Positions 51,561-61,259 of a DNA stretch of 64,000 nt are shown here, in pieces. The notes beneath the pieces were generated by a model. The model was not told the origin of the DNA. It was given only the letters and a program-made list of their open reading frames with translations, and did no database searches. This DNA is from CAWHJN01 sp963829705. Lineage in GTDB: Bacteria > Bacteroidota > Rhodothermia > Rhodothermales > BA12. The translations under genes were made by a program, and so were the position numbers. The stretch covers positions 744,001 through 808,000 of the forward strand of contig CAWHJN010000001.1 of NCBI GenBank assembly GCA_963829705.1. Direction: 5' to 3'. Within the stretch, counting starts at the first letter, position 1. Each line of letters begins with the position of its first letter.

Positions 51561-53513
51561 ATGCTGTCCTCTACTCTGCTCGCGCCTGCCGACACCGCGC
51601 CGAGCGCCGTGCCGGTGGCCGCCATGCTGGAATCGCCCTTCGACCGGGTGGTGGCGCTGGCGCAGCGGCTGCTGGACGTGCCGATGGTGTACGTCACCCA
51701 CGCCGAGCACGACCGGCTGGTGTTCCAGTCGTGCATCGGACTGGAAGGCGGCTCCGTCTCGCGCGAAGCGGCTTTGTGCGCCCACACGCTACGCGTCAAC
51801 GAGGTCGTCGTGTGCGAGGACGCGCTTCTCGACCCGCGTTTCACCGGTCATCCCCTCGTCACCGGCACGCCGGGCATCCGGTTCTACGCCGGCGTGCCGC
51901 TGCGCTCGCCGGAGGGCTTCGCCGTCGGCACGTTCTGCCTGGCTGCGCCGTCGCCGCGCGTGCTCTCCCCCGACGAGCTTCAGACGTTCCTCGACCTCGG
52001 CGAAATCGCCGCCTCCATCCAGCAACTGCGCCACGGGCTGCGCCAGCACGACGAGACGACCGAGCTGCTGCGGACAGCGCTCGAAGACGCGGGTCACCAA
52101 CTCGAACACATCGCCGAAGCCTTCGTCTCCATCGACCCCGAGTGGACGATCACGTACGTCAACCCGCAGGCGCTGCGTGCCACTGGCCTCGCGTGGTACG
52201 AACTGGCCGGGCACAACGTGTGGACGCGCTTTCCCGGCGCTTCGCAGACGCTCTTCCACGCCGAATTGCACCGCGCCATGCGCGATCAGGTACGGGTGGC
52301 GGTCGAGGACCGCTACGGTGCCCGGTGGTATCGCATGAAAGCGGTGCCGCACCGCAAGGGCCTGTCGGTGCTGGTCAGCGACGTCACCGAGCGGCGCGAG
52401 GCCGAGACCGCGTTGCGGCGCAGCGAGGAGCGCTTTCGGCTGCTCATCGAACACCTCTCCGACATCGTCTGCGTGATGGATGCCACCGGCACCATCACCT
52501 TCATCTCGCCCTCGTGCAGCCGCGTAATGGGCCAGTCGGCGGAAGAACTCATCGGACGCAACGTGTTCGATTTCCTCCATCCAGACGACCTCGAAGCCAC
52601 CACGGCGGCCTTCCGGCGCTGCGCCGAGCAACCCGGCGTGGCCCCGCCCGTCGATTTCCGCTGGCGGCAGCCCGACGATTCGCACGTCCACCTCGAAGCC
52701 ATCGGCAACAACCTGCTCGACGAACCCGCGCTACGGGGCATCGTCGTCACCTCGCGCGACGCCACCGAGCGGCGCATGGTGCTCGAGACACTGCACCGCT
52801 CGCTCGAAAAAGAGCGCGTCGTCAACGAGCTCAAGTCCGGCTTCGTAGCGATGGCCTCGCACGAATTCCGCACGCCGCTGGCCACGATCCTGTCGTCGGC
52901 GCAACTGGCGGAGCGTTTGATGAGCCGCAGCCACGAAAAGGCCGAGAAGCATCTCCACCGCATCGACACCACGGTGCGCGCCATGCTGGGCCTGCTCGAC
53001 GACATCCTCGCGCTCGAGCGGGTCGGGGCCGGCGAGGCGCAGGACACCGAAGCCATCGACCTGCCCGCCCTGCTCGCCGACATGTTCGACGATTTGCAGG
53101 TGGGCGTCGGCGCAAACCACCGGCTGCGCCTGACGGGCACCGTGCCGCCGGTGATGCACACCAACCGGATGACGCTGCGCCTGATGTTGAGCAACCTCTT
53201 CACCAACGCCATCAAGTACTCCGCGCCCGGCACCGAGGTCGTCCTCGACGTGTCGCGCCCCGAGCCTGGCGCGCCGGTGGTCACGTTCCGCGTCACCGAC
53301 CACGGCATCGGCATCCCGGCGCACGAAGTCGCGCTGCTCTTCGAGCCGTTTCACCGAGCGGGCAACGTCGGCACCATCCCCGGCACCGGCCTCGGGCTGT
53401 CGATGGTGAAGCGGACGATGGACCGCTGCGGCGGCACCATCGACGTGCAGAGCGTCGAAGGCCAGGGCACGACAGTCGAGGTCATGATGCCGCTCACGCA
53501 ACGCCCCCGCTGA
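51561..53513 (+). CDS. Soluble sensor histidine kinase (GAF-PAS-PAS-HisKA-HATPase)
   Basis: A 650-aa kinase from ATG 51561 (TTG 51555 is an alternative). A GAF domain comes first (FDRVVALAQRLLDVPMVYVT, FYAGVPLRSPEGFAVGTFCL), then two PAS domains (ITYVNPQALRATGLAWYELA; ITFISPSCSRVMGQSAEELI). HisKA has FVAMASHEFRTPLATILSSA; HATPase has NLFTNAIKYSAPGTEV, VTDHGIGIPAHEV and GTGLGLSMVKRTMD. No membrane segments, so it senses inside the cell. The response-regulator gene follows 24 bp later and is the probable partner. Confidence 0.9.
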   Translation: MLSSTLLAPADTAPSAVPVAAMLESPFDRVVALAQRLLDVPMVYVTHAEHDRLVFQSCIGLEGGSVSREAALCAHTLRVNEVVVCEDALLDPRFTGHPLVTGTPGIRFYAGVPLRSPEGFAVGTFCLAAPSPRVLSPDELQTFLDLGEIAASIQQLRHGLRQHDETTELLRTALEDAGHQLEHIAEAFVSIDPEWTITYVNPQALRATGLAWYELAGHNVWTRFPGASQTLFHAELHRAMRDQVRVAVEDRYGARWYRMKAVPHRKGLSVLVSDVTERREAETALRRSEERFRLLIEHLSDIVCVMDATGTITFISPSCSRVMGQSAEELIGRNVFDFLHPDDLEATTAAFRRCAEQPGVAPPVDFRWRQPDDSHVHLEAIGNNLLDEPALRGIVVTSRDATERRMVLETLHRSLEKERVVNELKSGFVAMASHEFRTPLATILSSAQLAERLMSRSHEKAEKHLHRIDTTVRAMLGLLDDILALERVGAGEAQDTEAIDLPALLADMFDDLQVGVGANHRLRLTGTVPPVMHTNRMTLRLMLSNLFTNAIKYSAPGTEVVLDVSRPEPGAPVVTFRVTDHGIGIPAHEVALLFEPFHRAGNVGTIPGTGLGLSMVKRTMDRCGGTIDVQSVEGQGTTVEVMMPLTQRPR

Positions 53514-53537
53514 CTCCTCTCCACATCCCTTCACCCC

Positions 53538-54629
53538 ATGTCTACCCGCATCCTGCTCATCGAAGACGAAGCCGACCTCCGCGACAACGTCGCCGACCTG
53601 CTCGAACTCGAAGGCTACGAGGTGATGCAGGCTGCCAACGGCGTCGCGGGCCTGCACCTCGCCTCCGAACACCGCCCCGACCTCGTGCTCTGCGACGTGA
53701 TGATGCCCGAACTCGACGGGCCTGGCGTGCTGCGCCACCTGCGCGCCGACCCCGCCACACAGGCGCTGCCGTTCATCTTCCTGACGGCCCAGGCCGAGGC
53801 CGGGACGATCCGCACGGGCATGAATCTCGGCGCGGACGATTACCTCACCAAGCCCTTCGACGACGACGAACTGCTGCGGTCGGTGGCCACGCGCCTGGCG
53901 CGCCACCACGAAGTCGCGCGCTCCGACGATTCCGAGCAGCTCCGCCACGATCTCACGCAGGTGGTGCCGCACGAACTCCGCACGCCGCTCGTCACCATCC
54001 TCGGCTGCACGCAGATCCTGCGCGACGACTGGGCCGACCTCGACGCCGACTTCGCTGCCCAGCTCCTCGACGACGTCTTCCGTGCCGGGCGTCGGCTGGA
54101 ACGCTTTGTCGAGAACTTCAGCCTCTACGCACAGCTCGAACTGGCGCAGAAAGACTCCGCCGCGCGCAGTGCGCTCGTGGGCCAGGGCCGCGTCGACGCC
54201 GCGCACGTGCTACTGTCGCAGGCCCACACCGTCGCCGCACGCCACGACCGCGCCGGAGATCTCGTCGCACAGGTGGCCTCCGGTATCGTGCAGATCGCCC
54301 CCACCTTACTCGCTAAACTGGCCGACGAACTACTGGACAACGCCTTCAAATTCTCTGACCGGGGCACGCCCGTCGCGCTCACCGGTACGCCCGACGGCGA
54401 CGCCTACGTGCTCACCATCGAGGACGGCGGGCGCGGCTTCACGCCTGAGCAGCGCGAGCGCGTGGCGGCGTTCGTGCAGTTCGACCGCGCCGCGCACGAG
54501 CAGCAGGGATTAGGGCTGGGCCTCTACCTCGCCCGCGCCCTCGCCACGCTCCACGGCGGCACGCTCACGATGGCCACCGCCGCCCACGCTACCGGCACGC
54601 GCGCCACGGTGCGGCTCCCGCTCGGGTAA
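53538..54629 (+). CDS. Response regulator fused to a histidine kinase core
   Basis: A 363-aa protein. The receiver domain is first (ILLIEDEADLRDNVADLLEL, LVLCDVMMPELDGPGVLRHL with the phospho-Asp, and YLTKPFDDDELL). A HisKA part follows (VVPHELRTPLVTILGCTQIL), then HATPase (LLAKLADELLDNAFKFSDRG, EDGGRGFTPEQR, QGLGLGLYLARALATLHGG). The order receiver-then-kinase is typical of proteins that relay or modulate another kinase. With the kinase just upstream, a phosphorelay is likely. No DNA-binding domain is present. Confidence 0.88.
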   Translation: MSTRILLIEDEADLRDNVADLLELEGYEVMQAANGVAGLHLASEHRPDLVLCDVMMPELDGPGVLRHLRADPATQALPFIFLTAQAEAGTIRTGMNLGADDYLTKPFDDDELLRSVATRLARHHEVARSDDSEQLRHDLTQVVPHELRTPLVTILGCTQILRDDWADLDADFAAQLLDDVFRAGRRLERFVENFSLYAQLELAQKDSAARSALVGQGRVDAAHVLLSQAHTVAARHDRAGDLVAQVASGIVQIAPTLLAKLADELLDNAFKFSDRGTPVALTGTPDGDAYVLTIEDGGRGFTPEQRERVAAFVQFDRAAHEQQGLGLGLYLARALATLHGGTLTMATAAHATGTRATVRLPLG

Positions 54630-54632
54630 ACG

Positions 54633-54667
54633 AAAAACCTCCGAGGCCCCAAAAGACCCCGGAGGTT
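54633..54667 (-). terminator. Terminator of sucD (minus strand)
   Basis: AACCTCCG and CGGAGGTT form an 8-bp stem (54636-54643 / 54660-54667) with a 16-base loop. On the minus strand T-rich sequence (complement of 54633-54637) follows. It also lies after the plus-strand response-regulator gene. Confidence 0.65.
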
Positions 54668-54689
54668 CCGTTGCAATCGCAGCGATGGC

Positions 54690-55565
<876 letters not shown>

Positions 55566-55637
55566 GGGGTGTCGCGTTGCGAGTGTCGAGTGTCAAATGG
55601 GGTGCGAGGCCAAGATAGCGTGCCTCGCCCGGTCGAA

Positions 55638-57089
55638 TTATGAGGCGCTGCCGAAGCCTTCCACCGCCCGCCCCACGCGCAGCAGCGTGGCCTCGTCCAG
55701 CGGTTTGCCCAGAAACTGCACCCCGATGGGCATCCCGCTGTCCGGGTGAAGGCCCGCGGGGATGGACAGGCCCGGCAGCCCGGCGAGGTTGGCCGTCACG
55801 GTGTAGGCGTCTTCGAGGTACATCGCCAGCGGATCGCCGGACTTCTCGCCCAGCTTCCACGCGGGATGCGGCGCGGTGGGCGCGAGCAGCACGTCCACGG
55901 TCTCGAATACCTGCTGAAAATCCCGCTGCACGAGCCGCCGCACACGCTGCGCAGTGTCGAAGTAAGCGTCGTAATAGCCGCTCGAGAGCACGTAGGTGCC
56001 CAGCATGATGCGCCGCTTGACTTCCGCCCCGAAGCCCTCGGTGCGCGTGGCCGTGTAGAGATCGTCGAGCGAGGCGGTCGGTGGCAGATCCGCCCGGAAA
56101 CCGTAGCGGACGCCGTCGTAGCGCGCCAGATTGCTCGACGCCTCGGCATTCGTGAGCACGTAGTACGCGGCGATGCCGTAGCGCGTGTGCGGCAGCGACA
56201 CCTCGTGGATCAGAGCACCCTCGTGTTCGAGTTTCATCACCGTCTGCCGCACGGCTTCACGCACGTGCCCGTCGAGGCCGTCGCCGAAATACTCGACGGG
56301 CAGGCCGACGCGCAGGCCCGCGACATCGCTTGGCGCAGCGGAGTAGGCAGGCACGGCAACGTCGAGCGAAGTGCCGTCGCGGGGGTCGTGCCCGGCCATG
56401 ACTTCGAGCACGCGCGCGGCATCGTCCACCGAAGCGGCCAGCGGCCCCATCACGTCGAACGACGACGCGAAGGCCACCAGCCCGTAGCGCGACACGCGCC
56501 CGTAGGTGGGCTTGAGGCCCACGACGCCGCAGAACGACGCAGGCTGCCGGATAGAGCCGCCCGTGTCGGTGCCGAGCGCCACATGGCACAGACCTGCCGC
56601 CACCGCCGCCGCGCTGCCGCCCGACGAGCCGCCGGGCACGTAGTCGGGATTGACGGGGTTGCGGGCAGGTCCGAAGTGCGAGTGCTCGTTCGACGACCCC
56701 ATCGCAAACTCATCGCAGTTGAGTTTGCCCAGCACCACGGCCCCGGCCTTGCGCAGCCGCGCCACAGCGGTAGCGTCGAACAGCGACCGGAAGCCTTCGA
56801 GGATGTGGCTGCTGCACGTGGTGTGAAAATCCGTCGTGCAGATGACGTCTTTGACGCCCAGCATCATCCCCGCGAGGGGCAGCGTTTCGCCCTTCTTCAG
56901 CGCAGCATCCACGGCGCGGGCCTGCACGCGCACGGCCTCATGGTCGAGGTGGACGTAAGCGTTGAGGCGCGGGTTGTCCGCGTCGATGCGGTCGAGAAAA
57001 GCACCTGCCAGCGTTTCTGCCGTCGCCGAACCGTCGCGTAGCGCGGCGCGGGCCTCGTCGAACGTGGACAGCGCGAGGCGTTCAGCCAT
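55638..57089 (-). CDS. gatA: Aspartyl/glutamyl-tRNA amidotransferase subunit A
   Basis: A 483-aa protein from ATG 57089. The amidase signature is complete: MMLGVKDVICTTDFHTTCSS with the catalytic Lys, GGSSGGSAAAVAAGLCHVAL with Ser-cis-Ser, and GTDTGGSIRQPASFCGVVGL. It amidates Glu-tRNA-Gln or Asp-tRNA-Asn with GatB and GatC. Neither partner is in the window. A longer reading upstream is an Arg/Ser-rich overlap with tatA. The start overlaps the tatA stop by eight bases. Confidence 0.93.
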   Translation of the reverse strand: MAERLALSTFDEARAALRDGSATAETLAGAFLDRIDADNPRLNAYVHLDHEAVRVQARAVDAALKKGETLPLAGMMLGVKDVICTTDFHTTCSSHILEGFRSLFDATAVARLRKAGAVVLGKLNCDEFAMGSSNEHSHFGPARNPVNPDYVPGGSSGGSAAAVAAGLCHVALGTDTGGSIRQPASFCGVVGLKPTYGRVSRYGLVAFASSFDVMGPLAASVDDAARVLEVMAGHDPRDGTSLDVAVPAYSAAPSDVAGLRVGLPVEYFGDGLDGHVREAVRQTVMKLEHEGALIHEVSLPHTRYGIAAYYVLTNAEASSNLARYDGVRYGFRADLPPTASLDDLYTATRTEGFGAEVKRRIMLGTYVLSSGYYDAYFDTAQRVRRLVQRDFQQVFETVDVLLAPTAPHPAWKLGEKSGDPLAMYLEDAYTVTANLAGLPGLSIPAGLHPDSGMPIGVQFLGKPLDEATLLRVGRAVEGFGSAS

Positions 57090-57495
57090 GCTGCGGCGGC
57101 GGGGCCTGCGGCGTGTCGATAGTGCCGTCGGGCGCAGGCTGCGCGTACGAGGTGCCCTGCGGGTACGCAGGTTCGGTGAGCGACGAGGGTGGGGCCTGCG
57201 GCGCGGGCGGGGGCGCAGGGGGCGTGACAGGCGGGGGCGACGGCGGTGCCGTCTGCTGCGCGGCGTAAGGCTGCTGCGCGTAGCCCTGGTGCTGCGGCGC
57301 GCGCACCTGCGGGCGCGACTCGTCAACGGTCAGTTCACGCTTGATATCGGTCGTGGCATCCTTGAACTCGCGGATGCCTTTGCCCAGGCCGCGCGCGATC
57401 TCGGGGATGCGCTTGGCTCCGAAGACGAGCAGGACGACCAGAAAAATGATGAGCATCTCGGGGACGCCGGGCATCTGGATTGCCAGTACCATCAT
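57082..57495 (-). CDS. tatA: TatA-family protein translocase component with a long Pro/Gln-rich tail
   Basis: A 137-aa protein. The TatA helix PEMLIIFLVVLLVFGAKRIP, hinge FGAKRIPEIARGLGKGIREF and amphipathic helix are standard. The tail after residue 60 is long and rich in Pro, Gln and Ala (QQPYAAQQTAPPSPPP). It forms the pore of the Tat system, which exports folded proteins; three Tat-like signals occur in the window. TatC is not nearby. It overlaps gatA by eight bases. Confidence 0.85.
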   Translation of the reverse strand: MMVLAIQMPGVPEMLIIFLVVLLVFGAKRIPEIARGLGKGIREFKDATTDIKRELTVDESRPQVRAPQHQGYAQQPYAAQQTAPPSPPPVTPPAPPPAPQAPPSSLTEPAYPQGTSYAQPAPDGTIDTPQAPPPQHG

Positions 57496-57763
57496 ACACC
57501 TCGTGCAATAGAATAGAGAGATCGGGGGAAGCAACGACGTGGAACGGTGCGCTGTTGCCGAGAGCCTCCAAGCTACGGAAACGCGGGATGTTTCGGAGGC
57601 GGCAGGCCCACCGAAGTCGTCGCTTTCGCGTGAAAGATGGGTGCGCTTATTACGTTGCTGATGGCTAGATGGCGAAGTGGCTACTCGCCTCGACAGCCAA
57701 CCCAACAAACCCAACCACCCTGTCTCCCCTTGCGTGGTGCCGTATCTTCACCCTGAAAAACAC

Positions 57764-58855
57764 ATGGCTGCTACCGCCTCTCCCACTCTTACCCGCGACG
57801 ATCTCCTCGCCTGGCCGAAGGCCGAACTGCACTGCCACCTCGACGGCTCGCTGCGGCTCGAAACGATGCTCGACCTGGCGCGCAAGCAGGGCAAAATGCA
57901 CCTGCTCCCCGCCGATTCCGTCGAAGGGCTGACGGAAATCCTCCTGCAGATCGACGACTCGCCGACGCTCGAAGCGTACCTCGCCTGGTTTCGCTACTCG
58001 ATCCCGCTCATGCAGACGCGCGACGCGCTCATCCGCATCGCCTACGAGCTGGCCGAGGACAACGCGAAGGAGAACGTCCGCTACCTCGAAGTCCGCTACG
58101 GGCCCATCCTCCACCGCGACGAGGGCCTCACGCTCGACGCCGTCAACACCGCCGTGCTCGAAGGGCTGCGCCGCGCCCATCAGGACTACGGCATCGTCTC
58201 GCGCGTCATCGTCTGCGGCTTGCGCGACCGCTTCGAGAGCGCCTCGCTCCAGCAGGCTGAACTCGCCGTGATGCACCGCGACCGCGGCGTCGTCGCCTTC
58301 GACCTCGCGGGCGGCGAGGCCGGCAACCCGCCCGACCATCACCTCGCGGCCTTTTACCACGCCAAAAACCACCTGCTCGGCATCACCGTCCACGCGGGCG
58401 AGTCGTTCGGGCCGTCGTCGATCCACCAGGCGCTCTTCAAGTGCGGCGCGCACCGCATCGGCCATGGCGTGACACTGCGCGAAGACCCGGCGCTGATGCA
58501 GTACGTCGTCGATCACCAGATCCCGCTGGAGATCTGCCCCACGTCCAACGTGCAGACGCACGTGGTGCCGTCGTTCGAGTCGCACCCCATCGTCGAGTAC
58601 GTGCGGGCAGGCGTGCCGGTGACGATCAACACGGACAACCGCCTCTTCAGCCGCACGAGCATGACAGAGGAACTCTGGCGGGCCCACACGCGCTGCGGTC
58701 TGACGGAAGCTGAACTCCGCGAGATCGTCCTCAACGGCTTCCGCTACGCCTTCCTTCACCTCGGCGAAAAGCAGGCGCTGCTGGAGGAGGTCGCGGGGAA
58801 ACTCGGATTTCGAAACGCGGAAGTCGAAACCGGCGAAATGGTGAAGGGAGAATAG
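57764..58855 (+). CDS. add: Adenosine deaminase
   Basis: A 363-aa protein from ATG 57764. Zinc and catalytic motifs: ELHCHLDGSLRLETML near residue 20, ITVHAGESFGPSSIHQAL near 207, HRIGHGVTLREDP near 230 and TINTDNRLFSRTSMTEE near 287 (the TDN variant known in Streptomyces-type enzymes). It makes inosine from adenosine in purine salvage. The last 17 residues (FRNAEVETGEMVKGE) come from a dispersed repeat. It is divergent from tatA, with 268 bp between starts and nothing else recognised there. Confidence 0.92.
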   Translation: MAATASPTLTRDDLLAWPKAELHCHLDGSLRLETMLDLARKQGKMHLLPADSVEGLTEILLQIDDSPTLEAYLAWFRYSIPLMQTRDALIRIAYELAEDNAKENVRYLEVRYGPILHRDEGLTLDAVNTAVLEGLRRAHQDYGIVSRVIVCGLRDRFESASLQQAELAVMHRDRGVVAFDLAGGEAGNPPDHHLAAFYHAKNHLLGITVHAGESFGPSSIHQALFKCGAHRIGHGVTLREDPALMQYVVDHQIPLEICPTSNVQTHVVPSFESHPIVEYVRAGVPVTINTDNRLFSRTSMTEELWRAHTRCGLTEAELREIVLNGFRYAFLHLGEKQALLEEVAGKLGFRNAEVETGEMVKGE

Positions 58856-58949
58856 GGGATGGCAGACGGCGAGCCCTTCTCCCTCCTCGATCTTCTATCC
58901 TGCTTTCCGCTCACTTTCGCGTTTCCCCTTCCGACTTCCCCTTTCAAAT
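58801..58949. repeat. Copies of a dispersed purine/pyrimidine repeat, partly inverted
   Basis: GAAACGCGGAAGTCGAAA (58810-58827) lies in the end of add. CGCGTTTCCCCTTCCGACTT (58919-58938) lies just before aroA and is its inverted relative, so the two could pair. Related strings occur at 40895-40935, 41745-41788, 45188-45230, 49258-49300 and 49465-49502. Consensus by eye: CGCGTTCCCACTTCCGACTT. Confidence 0.5.
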
Positions 58950-60222
58950 GATCGTCACGCCCGCGCGCGCGCTCTTCGGCACCGCCAAGCTTCCGTCCGA
59001 CAAAAGCATCGCGCAGCGCACGGCGCTCTTCGCCGCGCTCGGCGAGGGCACGTCGCGCATCGTCCACTACCCCGACGCCGCCGACCCGCAGAGTACGCTG
59101 GCGTGCGTGCGCCAACTCGGCATCGCCGTCACCGAAGATGCCGACGGCATCCTCGTCGTCGAGGGGCGGGGGCTGGGGGGGCTGCGCGCTGCCGATGCGC
59201 CCGTCGATTGCGGCAACTCGGGCACGGCGATGCGGCTGTTGTGCGGCATCCTCGCCGGGCAGCCCTTCGGCACGACGCTCGTGGGCGATGCCTCGCTCTC
59301 GGCCCGTCCGATGGGGCGCGTGACCGCGCCGCTGGCCGAGATGGGCGCGCTCATCGAAACCACCGACGGCCACGCGCCCCTCGAACTCATCGGCGGGCAG
59401 CACCTGCGCGCGATCACCTACACGCTACCCGTAGCGTCGGCGCAGGTGAAGACGTGTGTGCTGCTGGCCGGCCTGTTCGCCGACGGCGAAACGACGGTCG
59501 TCGAACCCGTCAAAACACGCGACCATACCGAGCGGATGCTGGGTCTCGACGTGGTCGAACTCGGCGGCGCACGTCACATTTCGGTCACCGGTGGGCACGT
59601 CATTCCGGCGCGGACGTGGACGGTGCCGCGCGATTTCTCGGCGGCGGCGTTCTTTCTCGTCGCGGGCTCCATCGTGCCTGAGGGCGAGATCACCCTCCCC
59701 GGCGTCGGCCTCAACCCGACGCGCGCCGCCCTCCTCGACGTGCTCCGGGCCATGGGGGCCGACATTACCGCGACGAACGAACGCGAGCGCGGCGGCGAAC
59801 CCCTCGCCGACCTCACCGTGCGCCCGGCCACGCTGCACGGCGTGACGGTCGAGGGCGACGTGGTGGCCAACCTCATCGACGAGATCCCCATTCTCGCCGT
59901 CGCCGGGGCGTGTGCCGAAGGGGCGCTCACCGTCCGCGACGCGGGCGAGCTGCGGGTAAAGGAAACCGACCGCATCGCGGCGATGGTGGGCAACCTACGG
60001 GCACTCGGCGCGCACGTGGAGGACTTCCCGGACGGCTTCCGCATCGAAGGAGGGCGCCCGCTCACGGGTGCCACCGTGGAGGCCTTCCACGACCACCGCA
60101 TCGCGATGGCGATGGGCGTGGCCGGGCTCGTCGCCCAGGGCGAAACGCACATCGACGGAGCGGAGAGTGCGGCGGTGTCGTTCCCGCGCTTCTGGGACAC
60201 CCTCGACGCGCTGCGGGCGTGA
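58948..60222 (+). CDS. aroA: 3-phosphoshikimate 1-carboxyvinyltransferase (EPSP synthase)
   Basis: A 424-aa protein. Motifs: KLPSDKSIAQRTALFAALGE near residue 13, CGNSGTAMRLLCGILAGQPF near 90, SARPMGRVTAPLAEMGA near 115 (shikimate-3-phosphate), KTCVLLAGLFADGETTV and the late LRVKETDRIAAMVGNLRALG. It joins shikimate-3-phosphate and PEP in aromatic amino acid synthesis. The upstream repeat abuts its start. Confidence 0.94.
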   Translation: MIVTPARALFGTAKLPSDKSIAQRTALFAALGEGTSRIVHYPDAADPQSTLACVRQLGIAVTEDADGILVVEGRGLGGLRAADAPVDCGNSGTAMRLLCGILAGQPFGTTLVGDASLSARPMGRVTAPLAEMGALIETTDGHAPLELIGGQHLRAITYTLPVASAQVKTCVLLAGLFADGETTVVEPVKTRDHTERMLGLDVVELGGARHISVTGGHVIPARTWTVPRDFSAAAFFLVAGSIVPEGEITLPGVGLNPTRAALLDVLRAMGADITATNERERGGEPLADLTVRPATLHGVTVEGDVVANLIDEIPILAVAGACAEGALTVRDAGELRVKETDRIAAMVGNLRALGAHVEDFPDGFRIEGGRPLTGATVEAFHDHRIAMAMGVAGLVAQGETHIDGAESAAVSFPRFWDTLDALRA

Positions 60223-60267
60223 AGACGTACCGGGTGCGGGGTACGAATAGCTCACCCGGCTCCTCGT

Positions 60268-61116
60268 CTAAGCTCGATTATCCAGCCAGCGCCGCACGTC
60301 GCGGAGCACCCGCTCGTTTTGCGGCTCGTTGAAGACCTCGTGGTAGAAGCCCTCGTAGAGCAGGAGCGTCTTGTCGGTAGAGGCCGCCTTTTGGTAGAGC
60401 CGCTTCGTGCCCTCCACGTCGATGATGGAATCCGCCGTGCCGTGGAGCAGCAGGAGGGACAGGCGCAGCGTGGCCTCGCGTGCCTCCACTTCTTCCAGCG
60501 CCCGGATCAGCGCCACGCCCATCCCCGCCCGGATCCAGCCCCGGTACACGAGCGGATCGGCGTCGTAGCGCGCGACGACGCCGGGGTCGCGTGAGATGTG
60601 CCCGGCCTCCAGCTTCTGCACCGGCAGGCGCGGCACCACCTGGCCCAGCGCTTTCACGAGCGCGATCTTGAGAGGCGAGAAGTCCTCTCCGGCCTGAAGC
60701 GCCGGGCCGCTGAGGACGAGGCCCGCCAGCGCGTCCTGATGGCCAAGGGCGTAAAGCGTGGCCACCGTCCCGCCCATGCTGTGGCCGAGCAGAAAAAGCG
60801 GCAGACCCGGCCACGCTTCGCGGGTCCGCGCGATGAAGACGCCCACGTCGCCGAGGTACGCATCGAACGACCGGACGTACAGGCGCGGCCCTCCCGACCG
60901 CCCGTGCCCCCGCAGGTCGAAGGCGGCCACGGCGTACCCGGCGGCGGTGAGGGAGGCGGCCACGTGTTCGTAGCGCCCCGCGTGCTCGGCACTGCCATGC
61001 ACGAGCACGACGACGGCCTTCGGCATCCCCTCCGGCATCCACCGCCGCTCGAACAGTGGGGTGCCATCGGTGGCGGCAAAGGTGGCGTGCTGAAACGTGT
61101 CGGCAGGAAAAGTCAT
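60268..61116 (-). CDS. Alpha/beta hydrolase, monoacylglycerol lipase-like
   Basis: A 282-aa protein. HGSAEHAGRYEHVAASLTAA (oxyanion HG), FDLRGHGRSGGPRLYVRSFD, the nucleophile elbow LLGHSMGGTVATLYA (G-H-S-M-G), LLLLHGTADSIIDVEGTKRL (Asp) and YEGFYHEVFNEPQNERVL (His) complete the triad. The pattern and length fit monoacylglycerol lipases/lysophospholipases. No signal peptide. It converges on aroA. Confidence 0.88.
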   Translation of the reverse strand: MTFPADTFQHATFAATDGTPLFERRWMPEGMPKAVVVLVHGSAEHAGRYEHVAASLTAAGYAVAAFDLRGHGRSGGPRLYVRSFDAYLGDVGVFIARTREAWPGLPLFLLGHSMGGTVATLYALGHQDALAGLVLSGPALQAGEDFSPLKIALVKALGQVVPRLPVQKLEAGHISRDPGVVARYDADPLVYRGWIRAGMGVALIRALEEVEAREATLRLSLLLLHGTADSIIDVEGTKRLYQKAASTDKTLLLYEGFYHEVFNEPQNERVLRDVRRWLDNRA

Positions 61117-61196
61117 GGTGCGTATCAATGTGGCCAGGCTATCGCCCGGTACCCGTTCAGCAGCGCGTCCTGCCGTGAAGCCACCATTTCCCCAAC

Positions 61197-61233
61197 AAAA
61201 AAGCCCCCGCACAGCCTGGGGCCGAGCGGGGGC
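61197..61233 (-). terminator. Terminator of the TPR-protein gene (minus strand)
   Basis: GCCCCCGC (61203-61210) and GCGGGGGC (61226-61233) form an 8-bp stem. Six A's (61197-61202) are T's on the minus strand, just after the TPR gene stop. Confidence 0.75.
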
Positions 61234-61259
61234 GGGTGGGATCTACTGCGCGGTGCGCG

